From an uncultured Atopostipes sp. (GTDB taxonomy: Bacteria > Bacillota > Bacilli > Lactobacillales > Carnobacteriaceae_A), in the NCBI GenBank assembly GCA_910588235.1, contig CAJUOQ010000007.1:1-64000 (forward strand): a stretch of DNA of 64,000 bases. The letters run 5' to 3'. The translations under genes were made by a program, and so were the position numbers. The notes under the pieces are model-generated. The model did not search any database. It worked only from the letters and a program-made list of their open reading frames with translations, and was not told the DNA's origin. This document shows, in pieces, positions 50,321 through 60,080 of this stretch; positions within the stretch are counted from its first letter, which is position 1, and each line of letters begins with the position of its first letter.

Positions 50321-51853
50321 TTATTCTTTATTAATTAAGCTTTCTCCAGTCATTTCTTCTGGCTGGTCGACGCCTAATAAGTCAAGCATCGTTGGCGCTA
50401 CATCCGCTAATTTTCCATCGGTACGTAAAGTGACACCTTTTTTCGTCACAATCAATGGCACAGGAACGGTTGTATGAGCCGTATGCGGTTCTCCTGTTTT
50501 GGTGCGAACCGTATCCGCGTTTCCGTGGTCTGCGAAGATGATCGCTGATCCATCTTTTTCTAAAATCGCATCGACTACACGTCCTAAGTTCTCATCTGTT
50601 GCTTCCACAGCTTTGATCGTTGGCTCTAGTTTTCCAGAGTGTCCCACCATGTCTGGGTTCGCAAAGTTTAGAATAATCGCGTCGTATTCGTCACCTTCGA
50701 TGCCTTCAACTAATGCATCCGCTACTTCATAAGCACTCATTTCAGGTTTTAAATCGTAAGTTTCAACGTCAGGAGACGGAATTAAAATACGGTTTTCTCC
50801 TGGAAACTCATCATGAATACCGCCATTCATAAAGAAAGTCACATGTGGGAATTTTTCTGTTTCAGCCACACGTACTTGTGAAAGTCCCGCATCAGATAAG
50901 ACTTGTCCTAAGACATTATCTAAAAGGATCGGTGGGAAAACAACTTCAGCGTTCATCTCATCCGTGTAGTTCGTCATAGTCGCGAATTTTATACCTTCAG
51001 GCTTATCTCCAAGGTCAAATTCATCAAAACCTTCTTCCGAAATAGCGCGTGATAATTGAATCGCACGGTCAGGTCGGAAGTTGAAGAAGATAATTGCATC
51101 ATTGTCTTCGACAGTAGCGACAGGCTCACCATCTTTTTCGACAACAATTGGTTCGATAAACTCATCAAACACTTCTTCTTCATAACTTTCTCGAATCGCT
51201 TCTACAGGGTCCTCTACACGTCTGCCTTCGCCATGATAAATCGCATCATAAGCACGTTTAATTCGTGGCCAGCGGTTATCTCGGTCCATTGCATAAAAAC
51301 GTCCAGTAACAGTTGCGACTTCACCTACTTTTTGTTCAGCTAAGAAACCTTGTAATTCTTGTAGAGAATCTACCGCTGAATCAGGCGCCACATCGCGTCC
51401 ATCAGTAAAGGCATGGATATAGATTTTTTCTATATTGTTTTTCTTTGCTTCTTTAATCAGCGCATTTAAATGACGTTGATGCGAATGAACGCCCCCATCA
51501 GAAACTAAGCCAAGTAAGTGCAAGGCAGAATTATGTTCTTCTACATGATCAAAAGTATCAAGTAGTACTTTGTTTTCTGCAAACTCGCCTTCCTCAATCG
51601 CTTTGTCAATTCTGGAAATACTTTGGTAAACGACTCGGCCAGCACCAATATTTGTGTGCCCAACTTCCGAGTTACCCATTTGCCCTTCAGGTAAACCTAC
51701 CGCTGAACCAGAAGCTTGCATCGTACTATGTGGAAATTCATTCCAATAACGATCAAAGTTCGGTTTATTTGCTTGGTTTACTGCATTTCCTTCGTCATCT
51801 TCTCGCCATCCCATCCCGTCAAGGATGATAATAGCAACTGGTGATTTACTCAT
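50321..51853 (-). CDS. gpmI: 2,3-bisphosphoglycerate-independent phosphoglycerate mutase
   Basis: 510 aa, Mn-dependent, alkaline-phosphatase fold. The metal and phospho-Ser region is PVAIIILDGMGWR and GNSEVGHTNIGAGRV. FTDGRDVAPDSA and IFADHGNADTVRT carry further ligands. It interconverts 3- and 2-phosphoglycerate. Its start overlaps the tpiA stop by 8 bp, which implies coupling. Confidence 0.97.
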   Translation of the reverse strand: MSKSPVAIIILDGMGWREDDEGNAVNQANKPNFDRYWNEFPHSTMQASGSAVGLPEGQMGNSEVGHTNIGAGRVVYQSISRIDKAIEEGEFAENKVLLDTFDHVEEHNSALHLLGLVSDGGVHSHQRHLNALIKEAKKNNIEKIYIHAFTDGRDVAPDSAVDSLQELQGFLAEQKVGEVATVTGRFYAMDRDNRWPRIKRAYDAIYHGEGRRVEDPVEAIRESYEEEVFDEFIEPIVVEKDGEPVATVEDNDAIIFFNFRPDRAIQLSRAISEEGFDEFDLGDKPEGIKFATMTNYTDEMNAEVVFPPILLDNVLGQVLSDAGLSQVRVAETEKFPHVTFFMNGGIHDEFPGENRILIPSPDVETYDLKPEMSAYEVADALVEGIEGDEYDAIILNFANPDMVGHSGKLEPTIKAVEATDENLGRVVDAILEKDGSAIIFADHGNADTVRTKTGEPHTAHTTVPVPLIVTKKGVTLRTDGKLADVAPTMLDLLGVDQPEEMTGESLINKE

Positions 51854-52610
51854 TATTATTCGCCGCCTCTAGTAATTCTAAAAATGATTCTGGTTCTAAA
51901 CTTGCACCACCAACGAGTGCTCCATCAATATCGGATTGCTCGAGTAATTCAGCAATATTTTCAGGTTTAACAGAGCCACCATATTGAATACGTACAGCTT
52001 GTGCAGTTTCTTCATCATATAGTTTTTCGACAGTGTTACGAACAACAATGATTGTTTCATTCGCTTGTTCCGAAGTGGCTGTTTTACCTGTTCCAATCGC
52101 CCAAATAGGTTCATAAGCAATGACAGCTTCTTTAACTTGATCAGCTGTTAACCCATCTAATGCCGTTTCAACTTGTCCTTCAATCCATGATTCTGTTTCT
52201 CCAGCTTCACGTTGTTCTAACGTTTCACCGACACAGATGATAGGTAACATATTATTATTGAAAATAGCATGTGCTTTTTTGTTAATTTCTTCATCCGTTT
52301 CTCCGAAAATTTCACGTCTTTCAGAGTGACCGATGATCACATAATCTGTCCCTAGATCTGCTAGTGCTTTAGGGCTTGTTTCACCTGTATAAGCACCCTC
52401 ATCTTCATAGTACGCGTTTTGAGCAGCAACGAGTACATCTGTACCTTCTGTCCACTCGACAAGTTTTTGCGTGAAAATATTTGGTGCACCAACAACAGCG
52501 TCCACCACGTCATTCGATGGGACTTGATCTTTAACCGCATTAATGAAATCTTCGGCTTCAGATAATGTTTTATTCATTTTCCAATTTCCTGCAATAATAG
52601 GTTTTCTCAC
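51846..52610 (-). CDS. tpiA: Triosephosphate isomerase
   Basis: 254 aa; interconverts DHAP and glyceraldehyde-3-phosphate. Catalytic Lys in IAGNWKMNKT, His in VIIGHSERREIFGE and Glu in VIAYEPIWAIGTGK; the phosphate loop is YGGSVKPEN..DGALVGGASL. It also receives the DHAP made by DhaKLM. It lies 60 bp after pgk. Confidence 0.98.
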   Translation of the reverse strand: MRKPIIAGNWKMNKTLSEAEDFINAVKDQVPSNDVVDAVVGAPNIFTQKLVEWTEGTDVLVAAQNAYYEDEGAYTGETSPKALADLGTDYVIIGHSERREIFGETDEEINKKAHAIFNNNMLPIICVGETLEQREAGETESWIEGQVETALDGLTADQVKEAVIAYEPIWAIGTGKTATSEQANETIIVVRNTVEKLYDEETAQAVRIQYGGSVKPENIAELLEQSDIDGALVGGASLEPESFLELLEAANNNE

Positions 52611-52670
52611 AAAATCACCTTTCTAAACATTTTTTCAAAAGAAATATCTATTCTTGTAAATAACTTTCCT

Positions 52671-53858
52671 TTATTTATCCGAGATCGCAGCAATTCCTGG
52701 TAGTTCTTTACCTTCTAAATACTCAAGACTTGCGCCGCCTCCGGTTGAAATATGACTAAAGTCATCTTCATATCCTAATTGTTGCACAGCTGTAGCAGAA
52801 TCTCCACCACCAACAATTGTTGTTGCATCTTCTAAGTTTGCGAGTAGTTTTGAAATAGCTTCAGTTCCTTTGGCAAAGTTTTCCATTTCAAAGACGCCCA
52901 TTGGCCCATTCCATACAACTGTTTTTGCGCCTTCTAATTCTTTTTTGAATAACTCAACAGATTTAGGACCAATATCTAAGCCCATTTCATCTGCTGGAAT
53001 ATTTCCTTCCACAACTTGTGAAGGTGAGTCATTGTCAAATTCAGGAGCAACCACAGTGTCCACAGGAAGAATCAGCTTGTCGCCTGCTTTTTCCATAAGT
53101 TCTTTCGCTAAATCGACTTTGTCTTCTTCAAGTAAAGAAGTACCTATTTCGCGTCCAAGTGCTTTGTAGAATGTATAAGCCATTCCACCACCAATGATTA
53201 CTTTATCGGCTACTTTCAAGAGGTTCTCGATAACACCAATCTTATCCGAAACTTTTGCTCCTCCCAAGATCGCAACAAATGGGCGTTCAGGGTTATCAAC
53301 TGCTCCGCCAATAAAGTCAATTTCTTTTTGGACTAAGAAACCAACCGCGGATTCAATATTTGAAGCAATCCCTACGTTTGAAGCATGTGCACGGTGAGCT
53401 GTCCCAAAGGCATCATTAACAAAGACGTCCCCTAGGCTTGCCCAATATTTTCCTAATTCTGGATCATTACCACTTTCTTTTTTGCCTTCTAGGTCTTCAA
53501 AACGTGTGTTTTCAAACATTAAGACATCGCCTTCGTCTAATTCATCGATGGCTGATTCGAGTTCTTCACCACGTGTTTCTGGAATAAAAGTAACATCTTT
53601 GCCTAAAAGTTCGCTTAAACGTACAGAAACAGGACGTAAAGAATTTTCTTCTTTGTCTTCTTCTGTTTTAATTCGTCCTAAGTGAGAAAAGACAATGACT
53701 TTTCCACCTTGTTCAATGATATATTCAAGGGTTGGTAAAGCTGCCTCAATCCGGTTGTCGTTCGTGATTTCACCGTCTTTCATCGGCACGTTGAAGTCTG
53801 CACGAACAAGAACTTTTTTGCCTTTTAAATCTAAATCTTTTACTGATTTTTTAGCCAT
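52671..53858 (-). CDS. pgk: Phosphoglycerate kinase
   Basis: 395 aa, monomeric two-domain kinase making ATP from 1,3-bisphosphoglycerate. LVRADFNVPMKDGEITND, FSHLGR, AHRASNVGIASN-type (AHRAHASN) and GGAKVSDKIGVIENL are in place, with the ATP-site IVGGGDSATAVQQLG near the end. It follows gap across a hairpin that may tune the relative level of the two messages. Confidence 0.98.
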   Translation of the reverse strand: MAKKSVKDLDLKGKKVLVRADFNVPMKDGEITNDNRIEAALPTLEYIIEQGGKVIVFSHLGRIKTEEDKEENSLRPVSVRLSELLGKDVTFIPETRGEELESAIDELDEGDVLMFENTRFEDLEGKKESGNDPELGKYWASLGDVFVNDAFGTAHRAHASNVGIASNIESAVGFLVQKEIDFIGGAVDNPERPFVAILGGAKVSDKIGVIENLLKVADKVIIGGGMAYTFYKALGREIGTSLLEEDKVDLAKELMEKAGDKLILPVDTVVAPEFDNDSPSQVVEGNIPADEMGLDIGPKSVELFKKELEGAKTVVWNGPMGVFEMENFAKGTEAISKLLANLEDATTIVGGGDSATAVQQLGYEDDFSHISTGGGASLEYLEGKELPGIAAISDK

Positions 53859-53900
53859 ATTTTTCCCTCATTCTATTGATATATTTCTGGTTCATAAGTA

Positions 53901-53937
53901 AAAAAGCGAGAAGCGCGATCGCTTCCCGCTTTTTAAA
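53901..53937 (-). terminator. Hairpin between gap and pgk
   Basis: AAAAAGCGAGAAGCG pairs with CGCTTCCCGCTTTTT. It probably causes partial termination or mRNA stabilisation inside the glycolytic operon. Confidence 0.75.
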
Positions 53938-53964
53938 AGCTGTCTTTCTATTTTTAACTCTCGA

Positions 53965-54963
53965 TTAGCCAATGTTTGCAAAGTGCTCTAAAGTACGAGC
54001 CATGTTTGATACGAATCCATATTCGTTATCATACCATGCAACAGTTTTAACTAATTGTGAACCATCTTTTGCTTCTTGAATTTCAGTTAATGTTGCATCA
54101 AATACTGATCCTGCTGGGAAACCAACAATATCTGATGAAACAATTTGGTCTTCATTGTATGCAAATGATTCATTTGAGAATTCTTTCATTTTAGCATTGA
54201 TGTCTTCAACTGTTGTTTCTTCTTCTAATAGTGTATAGAAGATTGTGTGTGAACCAGTAATTGTTGGAACACGTAATGCTGAACCATCAAGTAAGCCATC
54301 GACTTCTGGAATAACTTTACCAATTGCTTTTGCTGCACCAGTTGTAGCCGGGATAATGTTTTGTGCTGCTGCACGCCCACTACGGTATTTACCACTTGGT
54401 GAGTCTTGTAAAGCTTGTGTAGCTGTGTAAGCATGAACAGTTACCATGTTTCCAGCTTTAATTGTGTACTCATCGTTTAACACTTTAACAAGTGGTGCTA
54501 AACTGTTTGTAGTACATGAAGCAGCTGAAATGATTTCGTCTTCTGCTGTAACTTCGTCTTCGTTAACACCATGAACAATCATTTTAGTGTTGTCAGCAGG
54601 CGCTGAAATTAGAACACGTTTTGCACCAGCATCAATATGTGCTTGTGATTTTTCAGCACTTGTATAGAAACCTGTACATTCTAAAACAATGTCAATTCCT
54701 AATTCATCCCATGGTAATTTACTTGCATCTGCTTCTTCAAATGCTTTAATTTCTTTACCGTCAACTACAATACTGTCTCCACTTGCTTCAACATCGCCTT
54801 GGAAAGTTCCAAATGCAGTATCGTATTTGAATAGATAAGCTAAGTTGTCATTGTCAGTTAAGTCGTTAACTGCAACTACATCTAGATCACTACCTGTTTC
54901 TAATAATCGACGTAACATTAAGCGTCCAATACGTCCAAAACCATTAATTGCTACTTTTGTCAT
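53965..54963 (-). CDS. gap: Glyceraldehyde-3-phosphate dehydrogenase
   Basis: 332 aa, NAD-dependent (GapA type). NAD fold VAINGFGRIGRLMLRR, active site SAASCTTNSLAPL with the catalytic Cys near residue 151, and substrate-binding blocks RAAAQNIIPATTGAAKAIGK and WYDNEYGF. It is the first enzyme gene after cggR in the operon. Confidence 0.98.
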   Translation of the reverse strand: MTKVAINGFGRIGRLMLRRLLETGSDLDVVAVNDLTDNDNLAYLFKYDTAFGTFQGDVEASGDSIVVDGKEIKAFEEADASKLPWDELGIDIVLECTGFYTSAEKSQAHIDAGAKRVLISAPADNTKMIVHGVNEDEVTAEDEIISAASCTTNSLAPLVKVLNDEYTIKAGNMVTVHAYTATQALQDSPSGKYRSGRAAAQNIIPATTGAAKAIGKVIPEVDGLLDGSALRVPTITGSHTIFYTLLEEETTVEDINAKMKEFSNESFAYNEDQIVSSDIVGFPAGSVFDATLTEIQEAKDGSQLVKTVAWYDNEYGFVSNMARTLEHFANIG

Positions 54964-54996
54964 AAATGATTTCCTCCTTAAGAAAATCTTTCTTTT

Positions 54997-56031
54997 TTAT
55001 TTTAAAGGGTTTCCCCCATTTAAAATCGCTTTTGCTGCTGATCCATCCGTAATTAGCCAAGTATGGGACGGAGCAGTCTTTAAATAAGATTCGATGGCAA
55101 TAGCTTTTCGCTTACCTCCAGCAACAGTCACAAGATGTTCAATCTTTTCTAATGAAGAAGATTGTAACCCTATATTTGAAAGCTTATAGACAACTTCACC
55201 TTCTTTATTGATGAATTCTCCAAAAGCTTCGGCCACTGCTTCTCTTTCGATTAATAAATTGACTGTGCTTTCATCTAATCCTCGGCGCTTGGCCATCTCT
55301 ATTGGATTACCTATACTGTACAAAATCAGCGAGGCACTTTCAATTAAATCCAATGTATTTTTTATCTCTGGCTCTTTCAATAATTCTTCATAGATTTGTT
55401 GATGAACCAGTTCTGGCGCATATAAGCCATGGAATTGACCATCAGTTTGTTGAGCCATTCTTTGGGCAATCGCGTTCGCTTCGATCATCGTATGATCACC
55501 GAGGCCACCACGTGCAGGAACAAATAATAATTCTCGATTAATCCCTAAATTTTCATCCATATAATTGGCTACTTCATTTAGAGTTGTTCCACCCATTACG
55601 GTGATAATTTGTTTGCCATTTCCCAGCAAACAGTTAATCACATTAATTGTCTCTTGAGCCATTTGTGCCAAGACTTGATAATCTTCTTCAAGATCTCCTG
55701 GAATGACTTTACAAGAATGAATATTTAAATGGAGAGCAAGTTCTTTTTCAAGTTGATTCCAATACGTTTGCTCTTCTAATAATTCACCTAGTTTATCAAG
55801 CGTTTCAAGACCTTCAGGTGTTAAAGACATCCCCGTTGTTGAAGTAGAAACCAGTCGATGTATTTTTAAAATGTCGACTTCACTTCGTATTAATCGTTCT
55901 GTCAATTGAACTTTTTCAGATAATAATCTGCGTCCAATCGGGCCTTCTTTATTAATCACTTTTAAGATCTGATAACGTCTTAATAATAATTCGTAAGCAT
56001 CAGGAAGTACTTTTTCGATTACTGATAGCAT
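54997..56031 (-). CDS. cggR: CggR, central glycolytic genes regulator
   Basis: 344 aa, SorC/DeoR-family repressor. The N-terminal winged HTH is EGPIGRRLLSEKVQLTERLI. The effector domain has ITVMGGTTLNEVANYMD and LFVPARGGLGDH (phosphosugar binding). It is relieved by fructose-1,6-bisphosphate in Bacillus. It is first in the cggR-gap-pgk-tpiA-gpmI-eno cluster, with matching operator repeats upstream. Confidence 0.94.
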   Translation of the reverse strand: MLSVIEKVLPDAYELLLRRYQILKVINKEGPIGRRLLSEKVQLTERLIRSEVDILKIHRLVSTSTTGMSLTPEGLETLDKLGELLEEQTYWNQLEKELALHLNIHSCKVIPGDLEEDYQVLAQMAQETINVINCLLGNGKQIITVMGGTTLNEVANYMDENLGINRELLFVPARGGLGDHTMIEANAIAQRMAQQTDGQFHGLYAPELVHQQIYEELLKEPEIKNTLDLIESASLILYSIGNPIEMAKRRGLDESTVNLLIEREAVAEAFGEFINKEGEVVYKLSNIGLQSSSLEKIEHLVTVAGGKRKAIAIESYLKTAPSHTWLITDGSAAKAILNGGNPLK

Positions 56032-56064
56032 TCTTCACTTCCTCTCGCTTGCTTTACAATAAAT

Positions 56065-56122
56065 AATATAGCACGAGGTGGGACATTTGTCAACCATCTA
56101 GTTTTATTACGGGACTTTTTTT
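56065..56122 (-). promoter_or_regulatory. cggR-gap promoter with CggR operator repeats
   Basis: The minus strand has TTGACA (56088-56093), 17 bp, TATATT (56065-56070). Direct GGGAC repeats (plus strand: GTGGGACATTTG near 56079 and ACGGGACTTTTTTTG at 56109) fit the CGGGAC-type CggR half-sites. One lies in the promoter and one upstream. Confidence 0.7.
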
Positions 56123-56295
56123 GCCCAACACTAGACAGCTCTTGTCTTTAACGTTTTTCTTTCCCACACGTTCTTATTATACTTTCTCTCTATTTATAAC
56201 ACAAAGATTAGCTAGTGAATTTCCATATTTTTTTCATTCATCTTCATTCGTAGCGCATCATCCCTATCCTATACAAATCACTTCTATAAAAATGA

Positions 56296-56330
56296 AAAAG
56301 TCTATCCTCTTTATAGAGAATAGACTTTTG
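56296..56330 (-). terminator. clpP terminator
   Basis: AAAAGTCTAT pairs with ATAGACTTTT, with inner CTCT/AGAG pairing. Confidence 0.8.
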
Positions 56331-56336
56331 ATTTCA

Positions 56337-56930
56337 TTAACCGATACTCTTAGAGTTTTCAATAATTTCATCGATTAAACCATATTCTTTTGCATCTTCT
56401 GCAGACATAAAGTTATCACGATCTGTATCACGTTCAATAACTTCAATCGGTTGACCCGTAGCATCTGCAAGAATTTCATTTAATTTTTCACGAGTTCTTA
56501 GAATATGACGAGCAGCAATTTCAATTTCTGTTGCTTGTCCTTCTGCCCCACCTAATGGTTGATGAATCATAATCTCAGAGTTAGGTAATGCAAATCGTTT
56601 ACCTTTTTCACCAGCTGTTGCAAGTAAGCTACCCATAGAAGCAGCCATACCGATAACGATTGTTTGAACATCAGCATTCACGAAGTTCATAGTATCAAAA
56701 ATAGCCATGCCTGCTGTTACACTACCACCGGGTGAGTTGATATATAAGAAAATATCTTTATCCGGATCTTGGGCATCAAGGAATAATAACTGCGCCACAA
56801 CTGAGTTAGCGACAGTATCGTCAATTCCTCCACTTAGCATAATAATACGGTCTTTTAATAAACGTGAATAAATATCGTAAGCACGTTCACCACGTGGTGA
56901 TTGTTCAATAACTGTTGGTACTAAATTCAT
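56337..56930 (-). CDS. clpP: ClpP, ATP-dependent Clp protease proteolytic subunit
   Basis: 197 aa from the ATG at 56930 (MNLVPTVIEQSPRGERAYD) behind AGGAGG. The catalytic Ser is in GMAASMGSLLATAG and the His is in SEIMIHQPLGGAEGQ; the Asp lies in RDTDRDNFMSAEDA. ClpP forms the tetradecameric barrel that works with ClpC/X/E. The promoter carries a CtsR box, so it is heat- and stress-induced. Confidence 0.97.
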   Translation of the reverse strand: MNLVPTVIEQSPRGERAYDIYSRLLKDRIIMLSGGIDDTVANSVVAQLLFLDAQDPDKDIFLYINSPGGSVTAGMAIFDTMNFVNADVQTIVIGMAASMGSLLATAGEKGKRFALPNSEIMIHQPLGGAEGQATEIEIAARHILRTREKLNEILADATGQPIEVIERDTDRDNFMSAEDAKEYGLIDEIIENSKSIG

Positions 56931-56999
56931 AAAAATCCTCCTAATTGAGTTCAATTCATTCTTGTTTTAAATTCGAGTTGCTTTTTTGTCACTATTAGA

Positions 57000-57029
57000 A
57001 TTATAAAACATTGGTCAATAAAGGTCAAA
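57000..57029 (-). promoter_or_regulatory. clpP promoter with CtsR operator
   Basis: The minus strand has TTGACC (57023-57028), 17 bp, TATAAT (57000-57005). The heptad direct repeat GGTCAATAAAGGTCAAA (57013-57029) matches the CtsR consensus with one mismatch and covers the -35. Confidence 0.85.
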
Positions 57030-57057
57030 CATTTGAATTCACTTGTTCGCTCTTATC

Positions 57058-57990
57058 TTAACTTACTATAAGCTCTTCTGCCATTTTTGTGATTTTTCGC
57101 ATGCGATGATTCACAGCACTTTTAGAAATCGGAGCTTCCGGTATGAGTTCTCCTAATTCTTTTAAACTCGCTTCTGGATTTTCAAGTCGTAATCGCGCAA
57201 TCTCTTGTGTTTTTTCCGGCAAGGTTTGCAAACCGATTTCTTCATCAATCGTCAGAATTGCTTCAATTTGCTTCGTTGCCGCGTCGACTGTTTTATTTAA
57301 ATTGGCCTGTTCACAATTGACGAGGCGATTAACTGAATTTCTCATATCACGAACAATCCGCACATCTTCAAACTGAAAGAGCCCGTTATTTGCGCCGATT
57401 GTTCCTATAAAATCAGCAATTTTTTCGGCTTCCTTTAAGTAAGTCATATAGCCGCCATTTTTTCTTTCATGCATTTTTGGATTCAATTCAAACATCTCTA
57501 ACATATCAAAAATATCTTGATTCATCACCCGTGTGCTTGAATGAATTTCTAAATGGTAACTATTCGTTTCGGGACTATTGACCGATCCACGCGCTAAAAA
57601 CGCACCCCGTAAGTAAGATTGTACTTTTTGTTCATTTTCTTTAATACTTGCTGGTAAGTTTGTTTCCTCAACCATTGTTTCTAAAATATCTAATTCTGAT
57701 AAAATACGTTTGGCTTCCTTATTTAAGCGAATAAAATAAACGTTGTTTTTATTCAATTTCATACGGCGTCGAACACTAATATCTGCTTTTAAATCAAATA
57801 ATTTTTTGATTAAAGAATAAACTCGACGAGCAATCGCTGCATTTTCTGTCTGAATGGTCACAAAGACGGCTTGTTTTACAAGGTCTATTGTACCATTCAT
57901 TCGAATAAGTGCAGCTAATTCTGCTTTCGCATGTTCTGGATGGACTTCAAGCATCGTTAATTCTTTTTTAACATCTGATGCAAATGACAT
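57058..57990 (-). CDS. whiA: WhiA, DNA-binding cell-division/sporulation-family regulator
   Basis: 310 aa. The N-terminal LAGLIDADG-like homing-endonuclease domain lacks nuclease residues (YLRGAFLARGSVNSPE and following). The C-terminal HTH is NPEASLKELGELIPEAPISK, ending in HRMRKITKMAEEL. In Firmicutes it influences division and chromosome segregation. It is the third gene of the conserved rapZ-yvcK-whiA unit, 26 bp after yvcK. Confidence 0.95.
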   Translation of the reverse strand: MSFASDVKKELTMLEVHPEHAKAELAALIRMNGTIDLVKQAVFVTIQTENAAIARRVYSLIKKLFDLKADISVRRRMKLNKNNVYFIRLNKEAKRILSELDILETMVEETNLPASIKENEQKVQSYLRGAFLARGSVNSPETNSYHLEIHSSTRVMNQDIFDMLEMFELNPKMHERKNGGYMTYLKEAEKIADFIGTIGANNGLFQFEDVRIVRDMRNSVNRLVNCEQANLNKTVDAATKQIEAILTIDEEIGLQTLPEKTQEIARLRLENPEASLKELGELIPEAPISKSAVNHRMRKITKMAEELIVS

Positions 57991-58016
57991 GCCATCAACT
58001 CCTCTATCTTTCTTTT

Positions 58017-59021
58017 TTATTCTCGGTGGTTGAATGAGGCTGCGCGTAAAATTTCTTCCACCACTTTATCCCCATTATGATATACACCAGCGTCGGTAAT
58101 ATTTAAAAAGTTGTTTGAAATAATTAAAGGGACTTTTTCTTGAAGCCCTTTAAAGTTATGTTCTACTTGGTATAAATATTCATCGGTTGAAATTTTTGCG
58201 ACGTGGTCCTCTGGTACATCCGCATTATTGACTAAGACGGTATCAATAAAGTCTTTTCCTAAATGTTTGCATAGAACATCAACGTGCCCTGCATCACTCA
58301 TACCTTCCGTCTCGCCCATTTGGGTCATAATGTTCGAAATATAAAGGACCTGTGCCTCTGTTTCTACAATAGCTTGCCCTACTTCGGGGATCATTAAAGT
58401 GGGTAAGATACTTGTATACAGAGAACCAGGGCCTAAAACGACCATATCTGCATCTCGAATGGAGGAAACCACTTTTTTAGCTGGTTTCACCGGTAGACCA
58501 TCATCCGATGTGGTCGACACTGAGACATAATCGATTGTTTTATCCGGACGTGCAATTTGCGACTCCCCCGAGCCTGTCGTTCCATCTGTATAACGCGCGT
58601 GCAAGATAAGCGGTTCTTCAGCCGCTGGATAAACATGTCCATCCACATGCATCATTTTTGCTAGTAATTGAATCGCTTGATAAATACTGCCATACATTTC
58701 CGAAGTGGCTAAAATAATTAAATTCCCAAGTGAATGGCCATCTAATGTTTTATCTTCGGATTCAAAACGGTATTGAAAAATCTTTCTTTGGACATTCGGA
58801 ATCTCGCTTAATGAAGCGAGAACATTTCGAATGTCACCTGGTGGCACGGTATTAAACATTTTTCGCAATGCGCCACTACTTCCACCATCATCTGCGACCG
58901 TTACAATAGCTGTAACGTCGGCATCTTTTTCTTTTAGACTTTTTAATATAACCGGGAGTCCTGTCCCACCACCGATCACCGTTATTTTGGGTCGGTTTTT
59001 CTTTGGTCGATATATTTTCAT
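58017..59021 (-). CDS. yvcK: YvcK / gluconeogenesis factor (CofD-like)
   Basis: 334 aa. It begins KITVIGGGTGLPVILKSLKE and continues DVTAIVTVADDGGSSGALRK, GDIRNVLASLS and VLGPGSLYTSILPTL. YvcK binds UDP-GlcNAc and is needed for growth on gluconeogenic carbon and for normal cell shape. It overlaps rapZ by 4 bp. Confidence 0.95.
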   Translation of the reverse strand: MKIYRPKKNRPKITVIGGGTGLPVILKSLKEKDADVTAIVTVADDGGSSGALRKMFNTVPPGDIRNVLASLSEIPNVQRKIFQYRFESEDKTLDGHSLGNLIILATSEMYGSIYQAIQLLAKMMHVDGHVYPAAEEPLILHARYTDGTTGSGESQIARPDKTIDYVSVSTTSDDGLPVKPAKKVVSSIRDADMVVLGPGSLYTSILPTLMIPEVGQAIVETEAQVLYISNIMTQMGETEGMSDAGHVDVLCKHLGKDFIDTVLVNNADVPEDHVAKISTDEYLYQVEHNFKGLQEKVPLIISNNFLNITDAGVYHNGDKVVEEILRAASFNHRE

Positions 59022-59905
59022 GAGTTCACCTTAGATTCTTTGACGACATCGATATCCCGATGCGTAATATTTACAGAATAACCATCTGCTTCAATTTGTT
59101 TGGCCATTCTTTCAATAAGGGCGACTGAGCGATGATGCCCACCCGTACAGCCGATCGCAATGGTAAGGCTGCTTTTCCCTTCTCGACGATAACCGGGCAA
59201 AGAATGTTCGATTAAGTCCATAAAAAGGTTATAAAAATCTTCTGTTTCTGCTTGATTCATGACATAATCATAAACTGGTTGATCCGTACCTCTTAACGCT
59301 CTTAATTCATCGTCATAGTATGGATTCGGCAGAAAACGTACGTCCATCACGATATCCGCATCGATCGGCAAGCCATTTTTAAACCCAAAAGAAACAAGTT
59401 CCACTCGAAAAGGTTGAGTATCGCTATTCCCGAACTCTTCCATTAGTTGTGTTCTTAATTCTCTTGGTGTTTTATTGGTTGTATCAATATAGACACTTGC
59501 TCGCATTCTGATCTTATCTAAAAATTTTCTTTCCGAATGGATCCCATCAATCGTACGTCTTGCTGTTGCTAATGGATGTGAACGTCTCGTTTCTTTATAA
59601 CGTGAAACTAACTCTTCATCTGTCGCATTTAAAAATAAAATTTTACTTTCAATCGATGTTTTTTCATCGACATATTTTAATGCGTCATAAATTTCTTCGA
59701 AGAATAATTGGGATCGTAAATCCATCACTAAAGCCAACTTCTCAAACTTCTGGACATTCTGTACCAGCTTTAAGAATGTTGGAATTAAATTCGGTGGCAT
59801 ATTATCAATACAATAATAGCCCATATCTTCAAAACTCTGAACAGCGACTGTCTTTCCAGCACCACTCATTCCAGTAATTATGACAAGTTCTAATTTGTTT
59901 GTCAT
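59018..59905 (-). CDS. rapZ: RapZ/YvcJ, nucleotide-binding regulator
   Basis: 295 aa from the ATG at 59905 (MTNKLELVIITGMSGAGK) with GGAGTG upstream. P-loop GMSGAGKTVAVQ, Walker-B-like VMDLRS, and the C-terminal SLTIAIGCTGGHHRSVALIE. RapZ controls GlcN6P synthesis by RNA binding in E. coli; YvcJ is linked to competence in Bacillus. First of the rapZ-yvcK-whiA operon. Confidence 0.95.
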   Translation of the reverse strand: MTNKLELVIITGMSGAGKTVAVQSFEDMGYYCIDNMPPNLIPTFLKLVQNVQKFEKLALVMDLRSQLFFEEIYDALKYVDEKTSIESKILFLNATDEELVSRYKETRRSHPLATARRTIDGIHSERKFLDKIRMRASVYIDTTNKTPRELRTQLMEEFGNSDTQPFRVELVSFGFKNGLPIDADIVMDVRFLPNPYYDDELRALRGTDQPVYDYVMNQAETEDFYNLFMDLIEHSLPGYRREGKSSLTIAIGCTGGHHRSVALIERMAKQIEADGYSVNITHRDIDVVKESKVNS

Positions 59906-60034
59906 CGTATTCACTCCATTAAAAACCATATTCTTTGATTTTCCCAGTCTTAATAATAACATACCCGGGCGTGTCATTTCATTATAAACCGCATATTTCT
60001 TTAAAACTTCATGATTTTATCTTAATAACAGAAA

Positions 60035-60066
60035 GACTTGCAACATCTTTTTTAGACGCTGCAAGC
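60035..60066 (-). terminator. Terminator after phosphoglucomutase
   Basis: The minus strand has CTTGCAGCGTC, TAAAAAA, GATGTTGCAAG, then TCTTTCTG. Confidence 0.6.
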
Positions 60067-60080
60067 CTCCTTCTATTTTT

